This document shows positions 17,983 through 24,596 of a stretch of DNA of 33,798 bases, piece by piece. Every line of letters starts with the position of its first letter. The first letter of the stretch is position 1. Origin of the DNA: Bacteroidales bacterium (lineage in GTDB: Bacteria; Bacteroidota; Bacteroidia; Bacteroidales; Lentimicrobiaceae); assembly GCA_016705005.1 (NCBI GenBank), contig JADIZB010000018.1:1-33798 (forward strand). Reading direction: 5' to 3'. The translations under genes and the position numbers were made by a program. Below the pieces are notes generated by a model. That model was not told the origin of the DNA and did no database searches. It worked only from the letters and a program-made list of their open reading frames with translations.

Positions 17983-18023
17983 TGAAATGGTATAAAAATT
18001 ACCGGAGCAATTATTTTACCCGC

Positions 18024-19649
18024 TTATTCTTTAGGCAACAAATCAGTCGTTTTTAATTTGGGAGCCTTGAAAATGCCCAACAATCCGTTAATTCCAACTG
18101 TCATAATAATGTTATAGAGAAATGCAACGAAAGCGATAAACAACAGCGCTCCGGAAATTGCAGCCAGAATCATGTAAGGCATAAATTCACCATTGATATA
18201 CAAACTACGCCTGAGCATTCCATGCAATCCAGCCATTCCCATAAATGCGCCCATGCCAATACCGCCCAGCAGGTGACACCAGAAATGAAGATTGGTCAGT
18301 TTCTGGCTGTATAGCTTTGCGCCATTAGTTAAAATTGGCAACAGGAAATAAATGGCAGCATAAAGTGTCATACTTAAACCAACGAGAATAGCAACATGTA
18401 CGTGTGGTCCGATGATCCATTGCGTATTGTGCAAAATACGGTTCAGGCCAAGGTCAGCCTGCATTATACCTGCCGGAACAGCCAATGCAAATCCAAGCAA
18501 GCCACCCAGAAGGAATTTCAACGGATTTGACATTTTCAGCGGTCGTGCGCTCCATAAAGTTGCGAGTGTGATGAAGAATGCAAGACCTTGGGTAATAAGC
18601 TCAAAGGCAGTTACCATTTCGCCTGAAACAACCTTCAGCCACCCGGGTTGGGCCTGGTCACTCATCAGGTGATGCGACCAAACCGTCCATGAAACCACCA
18701 GTTCAAGAAGCAAGGCAGCACGGGCCCAGTTTTCCATAAAGAGTTTTTTCCCGGTGATCAGGGTTGCCAGCAGGTACCAGGTACCGGCAACAAATATCAG
18801 TACCAAACCATCTGCAATAAGGTCGAGGCCCCACCAGAACCAGTTTTTATACAACAATGCATCAACGGCTGTTTCTTTCAGATCGAATCCTAGCAGGGAT
18901 CCCACCATATAGACAAGGATCAGAACACCTGTAAAAAGTATAATTGCTGCATTCAGTGCAACATCCACTGTTCCTCTGGCTATTGCAGCCACAGGAAGTG
19001 AAACAAGATGTTCTTTCCGGTCTTCTTTTTTCCTGAAGAGGTTTTTTAATCCGCTGTATCCAATGGCCGATCCGATTAATGCGGCAGCAGGTTGTTTTTC
19101 CCAGCCGTCGGGGGTATAAACAATGGTTTTAAAAATATTAACCACAAACAAAACGGTTCCAACCATAACGATGGCGATGCCCAGAATGAAGAAAGTACCG
19201 CCAACAACACTGAATTGTGTAAAATCGGCTGGTAGTGGCCAATAAAGAGTGTAAAGTGGTGCATAATGTGATATAAAACCGGCTGCCCAGAAGATAAAGG
19301 TTCCGATGGCAATACACCAGAATGTCCAGTTGGCCATTTTTATACTCCACAATGGCTTATTCATCAGGAAAGGAACCAGAAACAGGAATGCACCAAAAAC
19401 AATGGAGTAGGTAGAACCAAAGATACCTACAAGCGGATGCGCTGTGAGTATTGCGAAATATTGGTCTGTTGTCACTGCGTCGATCGGAGCAACGGCATAC
19501 ATTCGCATGATCATCCCTTCGATCACAACCAGTCCGTAATAAAGAAGCCCGACAACGACAAAGCGAAGCGTAATTTTCTGCATGGGAGTGAGGGAGGTGT
19601 GCCTGAATAGCCCTTGTTCTCCATTCATTAAGGTATTAATATAGCTCAT
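18024..19649 (-). CDS. Atypical heme-copper subunit I, probable non-canonical NO reductase
   Basis: 541 residues, about 12-14 TM helices. Heme-copper ligands are recognisable: His71 (ILTAHPLVG, low-spin heme), His326-His327 (VWSHHLMSD, metal B) and His416/His418 (IGPHVHVAI, the two hemes). In TM6, where oxidases have HPEVY and NorB has HLWVE, this protein has DLIAD (WWGLDLIADG). The third metal-B His is therefore Asp276, and the Tyr (oxidases) or Glu (NorB) position is Asp280. Without the cross-linked Tyr it is unlikely to be an ordinary oxygen reductase. It fits the group of alternative NO reductases described in this superfamily, possibly gNOR. The partner subunit II lacks CuA, and an NsrR-like gene leads the operon. 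Annotation pipelines would probably call it cytochrome c oxidase. Confidence 0.8.
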   Translation of the reverse strand: MSYINTLMNGEQGLFRHTSLTPMQKITLRFVVVGLLYYGLVVIEGMIMRMYAVAPIDAVTTDQYFAILTAHPLVGIFGSTYSIVFGAFLFLVPFLMNKPLWSIKMANWTFWCIAIGTFIFWAAGFISHYAPLYTLYWPLPADFTQFSVVGGTFFILGIAIVMVGTVLFVVNIFKTIVYTPDGWEKQPAAALIGSAIGYSGLKNLFRKKEDRKEHLVSLPVAAIARGTVDVALNAAIILFTGVLILVYMVGSLLGFDLKETAVDALLYKNWFWWGLDLIADGLVLIFVAGTWYLLATLITGKKLFMENWARAALLLELVVSWTVWSHHLMSDQAQPGWLKVVSGEMVTAFELITQGLAFFITLATLWSARPLKMSNPLKFLLGGLLGFALAVPAGIMQADLGLNRILHNTQWIIGPHVHVAILVGLSMTLYAAIYFLLPILTNGAKLYSQKLTNLHFWCHLLGGIGMGAFMGMAGLHGMLRRSLYINGEFMPYMILAAISGALLFIAFVAFLYNIIMTVGINGLLGIFKAPKLKTTDLLPKE

Positions 19650-19681
19650 ATCAACAAGTTTTTTAGTTTACAATGATTCAA

Positions 19682-20227
19682 CTAATCTATTACTTCAACA
19701 ACATCCTTTTCAATCATAAATACACCGGCAGGGCCTGAGTACTCGGTTGAACGGATGGAGTATACGCCAGGTCTGTCGAACTGCCATAAAATATCATTGT
19801 TATGCCCCGGTAAAACCTGCATTTGGAAAACCATGGTATTGTCGTTGCGAAACAAACCAAACCCATAGGTGAGATCACCTGATTTAACATTAAACAGAAC
19901 CTTGTCGTTGGTTTTGATCAACATCTTCTCGGTTGGAAGCTGGAACTTATGATTCTGAACGCTGATGTCAAAAATCTTATCGGCTGTGATGTTGGCCCTG
20001 TCCAGATCTATTGGTTTCCATGGAATAGTATGCAGGGTAACCATGTGAATCGTTACCCCCAGCAGGATTAAAAATCCCACAAAAGTGTAAAAGAAAGCCG
20101 GCTTCACTTTTGAAGGTCCTTCGGTTGTTACACGATATGCGAACCATCCCATGAGCGCAAGGATTGCAAGCACATACAAAGTGTAAATTAATGTTTGTCC
20201 CTGAAGGACAGTGTTCGAGTCTACCAT
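19682..20227 (-). CDS. CuA-less subunit II partner of the atypical heme-copper enzyme
   Basis: 181 residues with two TM helices (about 12-30 and 43-62) and a C-terminal cupredoxin domain (about 85-175), the architecture of oxidase subunit II. The CuA-binding positions are replaced: the first His is Tyr121 (DLTYGFGLF), the two Cys are Ser160 and Ser164, the second His is Gly168 (STEYSGPAGVFM), and only Met171 remains. The fold is kept but CuA cannot form, so the complex probably takes electrons from quinol rather than cytochrome c. It lies 32 bases upstream of subunit I and 49 bases downstream of the Rrf2 gene, all in one operon. Confidence 0.85.
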   Translation of the reverse strand: MVDSNTVLQGQTLIYTLYVLAILALMGWFAYRVTTEGPSKVKPAFFYTFVGFLILLGVTIHMVTLHTIPWKPIDLDRANITADKIFDISVQNHKFQLPTEKMLIKTNDKVLFNVKSGDLTYGFGLFRNDNTMVFQMQVLPGHNNDILWQFDRPGVYSIRSTEYSGPAGVFMIEKDVVEVID

Positions 20228-20276
20228 AATTTCTCGTTTTAGAGTTAATGAGAATTTGTGAATATGATTATTGAAA

Positions 20277-20684
20277 TCAAATATTGTCAGCTTCTTTCAA
20301 ATCAGCAAGTGTTGTTGTCTTCAATGTTTGAAGAAAGGTAAGTTTTGGTTTATCCCAAATATGATGCATGGCACAAGGCTTATCAATAGGGCAGACAGGA
20401 TTGCCCAGCACACACCCTTCATAAGATAACAATCCTTCAACCGAATCTATAATTTCAGAAAAAAAGATGGATTCGAGTGGTCTGGCAAAAACATACCCTC
20501 CACTCCTGCCGCGTGTAGCCTGAATAAAACCACTTTTCGATAAATCTGTTAGCAATCGCATCAGGTAGCGTTTCGGAATTCGAAGTTCTTCAAAAAGAAT
20601 TGTGGCAGAAAGCTGGGTTTCACTATTCAGCGCCATGTAGGTGAGTATCCTTAGCGCGTATTCGGATGTTTTACTGATAAACAT
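20277..20684 (-). CDS. Second Rrf2-family regulator, NsrR-like
   Basis: 135 residues. The N-terminal helix-turn-helix (MFISKTSEYALRILTYMAL), the wing RGRSGGYVFARP and the Cys loop EGCVLGNPVCPIDKPC are typical of Rrf2 proteins carrying an Fe-S cluster. It is the first gene of the operon with the CuA-less subunit II and subunit I, so it probably controls their expression and its own in response to NO. It is only loosely similar to the Rrf2 protein at 5980-6420. A near-perfect 18-bp palindrome lies 4 bases before its start codon. Confidence 0.87.
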   Translation of the reverse strand: MFISKTSEYALRILTYMALNSETQLSATILFEELRIPKRYLMRLLTDLSKSGFIQATRGRSGGYVFARPLESIFFSEIIDSVEGLLSYEGCVLGNPVCPIDKPCAMHHIWDKPKLTFLQTLKTTTLADLKEADNI

Positions 20685-20688
20685 AAAC

Positions 20689-20706
20689 TAATACTTATAG
20701 GTATTA
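20689..20706. promoter_or_regulatory. Candidate Rrf2 autoregulatory operator
   Basis: TAATACTTATAGGTATTA is an 18-bp palindrome with 8 of 9 pairs matched. It lies between the -7 box and the start codon of the Rrf2 gene, a position suited to repression of the whole NO reductase operon. Confidence 0.55.
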
Positions 20707-20713
20707 TTTTATG

Positions 20714-20721
20714 CAAATATA
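20714..20721 (-). promoter_or_regulatory. -7 box of the Rrf2-subunit II-subunit I operon
   Basis: TATATTTG on the minus strand matches TAnnTTTG, 29 bases before the start codon. No convincing -33 TTTG was found at the expected distance. Confidence 0.5.
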
Positions 20722-21276
20722 GAAAAATACATTACAAATCTGAGAATTGAGGATTTTTTTCTTTCTTTAAATAAGTTATACTGTATGGCAAGTTGTCAGA
20801 GTAGTTTGATGGAAATTACCTTAAAATTCTTTTACAATCAATCGTTGTTATTTCTCTCTTACCTACATACTCATATATCAGCAATCTAAATTCCATATCG
20901 CATCTCTGCCCTTATTGAATCTTGATTTAGAAATCCAAATGTTGCCATATTCCTTATTTCTTAGCTGTTGTATCAAGGTTGCCTGATTGCAAATACCATA
21001 GTTCCATTAACAAGCCCAGACTGATTCGGATTAATGCAATTCGCATTTGAATTGTTAATGCCTGACACAGTGAGAGAAGAGCTTAGAAGCTTAACTTTGT
21101 GTGTTTCAAGCCCATCTCATCCAAGAAGTATAAAACATGCAGCAACATGAAAACTAGAAAAATTAAATATAAATTATCTTGGTTTATAACTACCTGTGTG
21201 AGTAAGATAATAACCAAATGCACTCAATTTATTTAATAACACAAAGATATTCCAAAACCGTTACCCCTAATATGAT
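20722..21276. other. Gene-free stretch
   Basis: About 550 bases with no supported ORF, RNA gene or long repeat. Only short fragments of up to about 30 codons are open. I see nothing definite in it. Confidence 0.5.
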
Positions 21277-21308
21277 ATATCCTGTAAATCGTTGATTTAC
21301 AGGATATA
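21276..21308 (-). terminator. Perfect hairpin downstream of tRNA-Ser
   Basis: ATATCCTGTAAATC and GATTTACAGGATAT, plus one outer pair, form a 15-bp perfect stem with loop GTT, 4 bases after the tRNA 3' end on the minus strand. No T-run follows, but the position favours 3'-end formation of the tRNA transcript. Confidence 0.6.
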
Positions 21309-21312
21309 ATTG

Positions 21313-21399
21313 CGGAGAGAAAGGGATTCGAACCCTTGGTACCCGTAAGAGTACAACGGTTTTCGAGACCGCCCCATTCGACCGCTCTGGCATCTCTCC
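21313..21399 (-). tRNA. tRNA-Ser (anticodon CGA)
   Basis: On the minus strand an 87-base cloverleaf folds: acceptor arms GGAGAGA and TCTCTCC, D-arm GCCAGAGCGGTCGAA, and anticodon arm CGGT-CTCGAAA-ACCG with anticodon CGA. The long variable arm GTACTCTTACGGGTAC and T-arm AAGGGTTCGAATCCCTT follow. The long variable arm and anticodon identify a serine tRNA reading UCG. CCA is not encoded. Confidence 0.95.
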
Positions 21400-21416
21400 T
21401 GGTTGAAAAGGGAGTG

Positions 21417-21424
21417 CAAAAGTA
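21417..21424 (-). promoter_or_regulatory. -7 box of tRNA-Ser
   Basis: TACTTTTG on the minus strand matches TAnnTTTG, 17 bases before the mature tRNA 5' end. Confidence 0.45.
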
Positions 21425-21595
21425 ACAAAATTATTACGGATTGCTCTTCTAAATTTATTTTAACTTCATCAACTATCTTTTGGAATACTGGCATAGTTAT
21501 TGAATCTTTGCACCTCTGTGCCCGCTAAAGCAAAGCAGTCATCCGTTAATTACTGCTGAAACGATTCTCCGTGATAATAACCCAATCAAAAGGTG

Positions 21596-22399
21596 ATGAA
21601 AAAATTCCTCTTTTTTGCCCTGCTTTTTGTTGTTTTTATGAGCAACTGCCTGGATGCCCAGGATATCATTATGAAAAAAGACAATGAACTTATCAAATGT
21701 AAAATCAGGGAGATTGGTCTTGATGAGATAAAATACGTAATGCCGGAGTATTCGCAGGATGTTGTTTTTACTGTTGATAAAGATGATCTGATCAAAATTA
21801 TTTTTGAAAACGGCAAGGAAATGGAATTTCAGGTAAAAATGAACAACCCCGAAACATACAATGAAAACAAGAAAAACATCCTGAAAATCGATTTCCTCTC
21901 TCCCCTTACCGGAAATACTACCCTCGCCTACGAAAGAAGTTTACGTCCCGGCAGAAGCATCGAAGCCAATCTTGGTATCATCGGGCTGGGTGTTGATGTC
22001 GATGACAGAAATGCCGGCGGTGCCTTCATAAAATTTGGATATAAATTTATCAAAGATCCCGATTTCTACCTGAGAGGTATGCGCTATGCCCATATTCTCA
22101 AAGGAGGTTATATCAAACCTGAAGTTGCTTTCGGCTTTTATTCCTGTGATCGCTGGTATTATGACATTAATTACAACAGCATTGTAAAACGCAGAGAAAT
22201 GGTTTCGGCAACCGTTCAGATTGTTTTCGGAAAGCAATGGGTTTTCGACAACGCTTTTGCGGTTGATATGTATGGAGGTGTAGGATATGGTTTTTCAACC
22301 AGTGAAAACCTTGCCTATCATTATGGATATACCATTGCCGCACAAGAGCTGCCCATAGCTGTTTCGGCAGGATTAAAGATAGGCTGGTTGTTCCGATAG
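21596..22399 (+). CDS. Secreted/outer-membrane beta-rich protein of unknown function
   Basis: About 267 residues. I chose the ATG at 21596, with AAAAGG just upstream, over the in-frame GTG at 21593. A signal peptide (MKKFLFFALLFVVFMSNCLDAQ) is followed by a small domain, DIIMKKDNELIKCKIREIGLDEIKYV, a pattern common at the N-terminus of Bacteroidetes envelope proteins. A glycine- and aromatic-rich C-terminal part then looks like an 8-stranded barrel and ends in Arg after an aromatic residue (KIGWLFR). It stands alone with its own terminator. The function is not known. Confidence 0.7.
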   Translation: MKKFLFFALLFVVFMSNCLDAQDIIMKKDNELIKCKIREIGLDEIKYVMPEYSQDVVFTVDKDDLIKIIFENGKEMEFQVKMNNPETYNENKKNILKIDFLSPLTGNTTLAYERSLRPGRSIEANLGIIGLGVDVDDRNAGGAFIKFGYKFIKDPDFYLRGMRYAHILKGGYIKPEVAFGFYSCDRWYYDINYNSIVKRREMVSATVQIVFGKQWVFDNAFAVDMYGGVGYGFSTSENLAYHYGYTIAAQELPIAVSAGLKIGWLFR

Positions 22400-22431
22400 C
22401 CACTGACCTGAAGATATGGTAATAAATTTTC

Positions 22432-22464
22432 AAAAACCGGCTAACTTACTATCGCCGGTTTTTT
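22432..22464 (+). terminator. Intrinsic terminator
   Basis: AAAAACCGGC and GCCGGTTTTT form a 10-bp stem with a 12-base loop and a run of T, 33 bases after the preceding stop codon. Confidence 0.88.
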
Positions 22465-22887
22465 AATACCATCTGAAAAAACTAGAATAAATCTTTAAAC
22501 CCCAATTTATAAAGCAGATTTCCAGATTAATTTACTTACATGAAAACCAAAACATTACAAATCCGAAAATTTTTCATTGCTTGTTTAGATTGATTATAAA
22601 CTAGGAAAAGTCTGCATTTTATTCCAAACATTTTAATGTTGTTTCTGTTTGTTTGCGTAAATTCGCAAGAGCCTAAAAGCACTGAAATGGTTTATCCACA
22701 GGTGCTTTGTTCACTTTATAACCAGATAAGCTTTGACAAAAAACAGCTGAAGTCCTGTTTTTTTGTTTTTTTATTGCAAGTCACAGGGAAGGGAATTAGA
22801 CAAAAATTATGGTGCTGAGAGTAATATTGACTTTTGTAAAAATATTTCCAGGCTTCTGTTATGATGCCGGCTCCAGATCACACAGAC
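22465..22887. other. Gene-free stretch between two terminators
   Basis: No convincing ORF: the longest, 60 codons at 22636-22818, has low-complexity content and no ribosome-binding site. It is bounded by an intrinsic terminator on each side, leaving room for an unrecognised small RNA. No family was recognised. Confidence 0.4.
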
Positions 22888-22921
22888 AAAAAGGCAATTA
22901 CCTTCCGGTAGATGCCTTTTT
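22888..22921 (+). terminator. Terminator-like hairpin just before actA
   Basis: AAAAAGGCA and TGCCTTTTT, plus inner TACC/GGTA, enclose the tetraloop TTCC and end in T's, 25 bases before the actA start. It could end a short upstream transcript or act as an attenuator for the operon. Confidence 0.65.
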
Positions 22922-22946
22922 CTGTTAGCCACCTGAACAAAAAAAA

Positions 22947-24434
22947 ATGATTAAGAAATATATACAGCTACAGAATATGAACCCAACTGCAAGCAAAACC
23001 GGTTTGAAGCCGGCCGGAGTATTACTGGCCGCGCTGTTGACCATCATTTTCTTTATCGCGGATACAGGATTTGTCAATGCCCAGAATGAAGGCAAACAAT
23101 TGTTCGAGAAAAACTGCCAGGTTTGTCATAAACTCGGTGGAGGAAAGCTCGTTGGCCCTGAACTTCTCGGTGTTACCCAGCGACGCGACAAGGCATGGAT
23201 CGCGAAATTTATCCGCAACTCAAAAGAGATGATTGATGCAGGGGATCCGGTAGCAGTAAAAGTGTATGAAGAAAACAGCAAAATCCCGATGCTGACTTTT
23301 ACCAACCTTTCGGATGCTGAAATCAGCAGCATTATCGATTATATCGAGAAATGGGAGCCTGAAAAAGAAAAGGTTTTTACCGTGGATATCAATAAAAAGG
23401 AAGGATTCGCTGAAACTGAAATTCTCAGGGGAGAACGTTTATATTATGGCCTGATACCCTTTGAACAGGGGGGGACAAAATCATGTGTCTCCTGTCACAA
23501 TACGGTAACAGCTGACAGTCTTAACTGGAGTCCTTCGGCCATGGATCTTGCAGATGCATTCATGGAGAAGGATGGAATGAACATCTATAAATCAATGGGT
23601 GAGCCCGGTTCAGATGTCATGCGTAAAGCACATGCTGAGTATAAGCTCACCGATCAGGAAGTTTTCTACATTGCGGCTTTCCTTTCTGAATTCCATCATG
23701 AAGGCATGGCAAAGCATAAAATTTTCCCGGTCAAACTCATGATTTTCCTGCTCTTTGCCTTGCTCATGACCCTTGCCCTCATCGACCTGATCTTTACTAA
23801 AAAAATTAAATATAGAATTATTCATCTTACTGTTATCGTTGTGGGACTTGGCGTACATTTTAACCTGGCTGTTGTGGAAGCGCAGAATCTTAGCCGCACA
23901 AGGGATTATGCTCCTGACCAACCCATTAAGTTCTCGCATAAAGTTCATGCCGGAGATAACAAAACCGACTGCAAATACTGTCACTCGGTTGCCGAGTACA
24001 GCAAATCTGCCGGTATTCCTTCCAACAATGTTTGTTTGAACTGTCACAAGGTAGTACTGAGCGGCCGCAATTCTGGTAAGTTTGAAATCAACAAGATACA
24101 CCGGGCCGACAAATCAGGAAATCCCATTGAATGGGTTCGTGTTCACAACCTTGCCGACCATGTATTCTTCAGCCATGCCCAACACGTGAACGCCGGGAAA
24201 ATCGAATGCGAAAAGTGTCACGGCGACGTTGCAGGAATGGATATTGTGAAACAGTTTTCAGACCTGTCGATGGGATGGTGTATTGATTGTCACCGCACAA
24301 CCAAGGTTAACTTTAAGGACAACAAGTATTATTCGGATTACCTTAAACTTCACGAAGAACTGAAAGCAGGTAAGATCGATTCAGTCACCGTTGAGCAGAT
24401 TGGCGGTCTGGATTGCATGAAGTGCCACTATTAG
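22947..24434 (+). CDS. actA: ActA, multiheme cytochrome c of alternative complex III, with N-terminal cytochrome extension
   Basis: 495 residues. Seven CxxCH heme motifs begin at residues 57, 180, 342, 363, 421, 445 and 490. The last five, after two TM helices (about 258-305), form the pentaheme core expected of ActA. The first two sit in N-terminal cytochrome c-like domains behind a signal/TM segment (about 24-42). ActA passes electrons from quinol oxidised by the complex to a cytochrome c or directly to an oxidase. The first domain is homologous to the cytochrome preceding nosZ. Met11 is an alternative start. It begins the operon actABCDEF-sco-coxA-coxC. Confidence 0.9.
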   Translation: MIKKYIQLQNMNPTASKTGLKPAGVLLAALLTIIFFIADTGFVNAQNEGKQLFEKNCQVCHKLGGGKLVGPELLGVTQRRDKAWIAKFIRNSKEMIDAGDPVAVKVYEENSKIPMLTFTNLSDAEISSIIDYIEKWEPEKEKVFTVDINKKEGFAETEILRGERLYYGLIPFEQGGTKSCVSCHNTVTADSLNWSPSAMDLADAFMEKDGMNIYKSMGEPGSDVMRKAHAEYKLTDQEVFYIAAFLSEFHHEGMAKHKIFPVKLMIFLLFALLMTLALIDLIFTKKIKYRIIHLTVIVVGLGVHFNLAVVEAQNLSRTRDYAPDQPIKFSHKVHAGDNKTDCKYCHSVAEYSKSAGIPSNNVCLNCHKVVLSGRNSGKFEINKIHRADKSGNPIEWVRVHNLADHVFFSHAQHVNAGKIECEKCHGDVAGMDIVKQFSDLSMGWCIDCHRTTKVNFKDNKYYSDYLKLHEELKAGKIDSVTVEQIGGLDCMKCHY

Positions 24435-24596
24435 TAGTTAACAACTAACAACAACTAACAGTTAACAGTTTATCAGAAATTGAGAATAGTTAAGGAGTTG
24501 GTTTGAAGGTGAGCAGGAAAAGTCCGGGGACGGAATTTTACAAACAGAAATTAATCCACAAAAGAAATTCAGCATCCAAATAAAAGAGGTTTTTAT

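Noticed and set aside
18024..19649. Ordinary cytochrome c oxidase or classical NorB
   Set aside because: HPEVY/HLWVE is replaced by DLIAD, and the partner subunit lacks CuA and is not a NorC-type cytochrome.
22636..22818. 60-codon ORF upstream of actA
   Set aside because: Low-complexity, no ribosome-binding site, no family features; lies between two terminators.
24435..24480. Short repeated words (GTTAACA, AACTAAC) after actA
   Set aside because: Too short and irregular for a CRISPR or operator array; common low-complexity spacer in this phylum.
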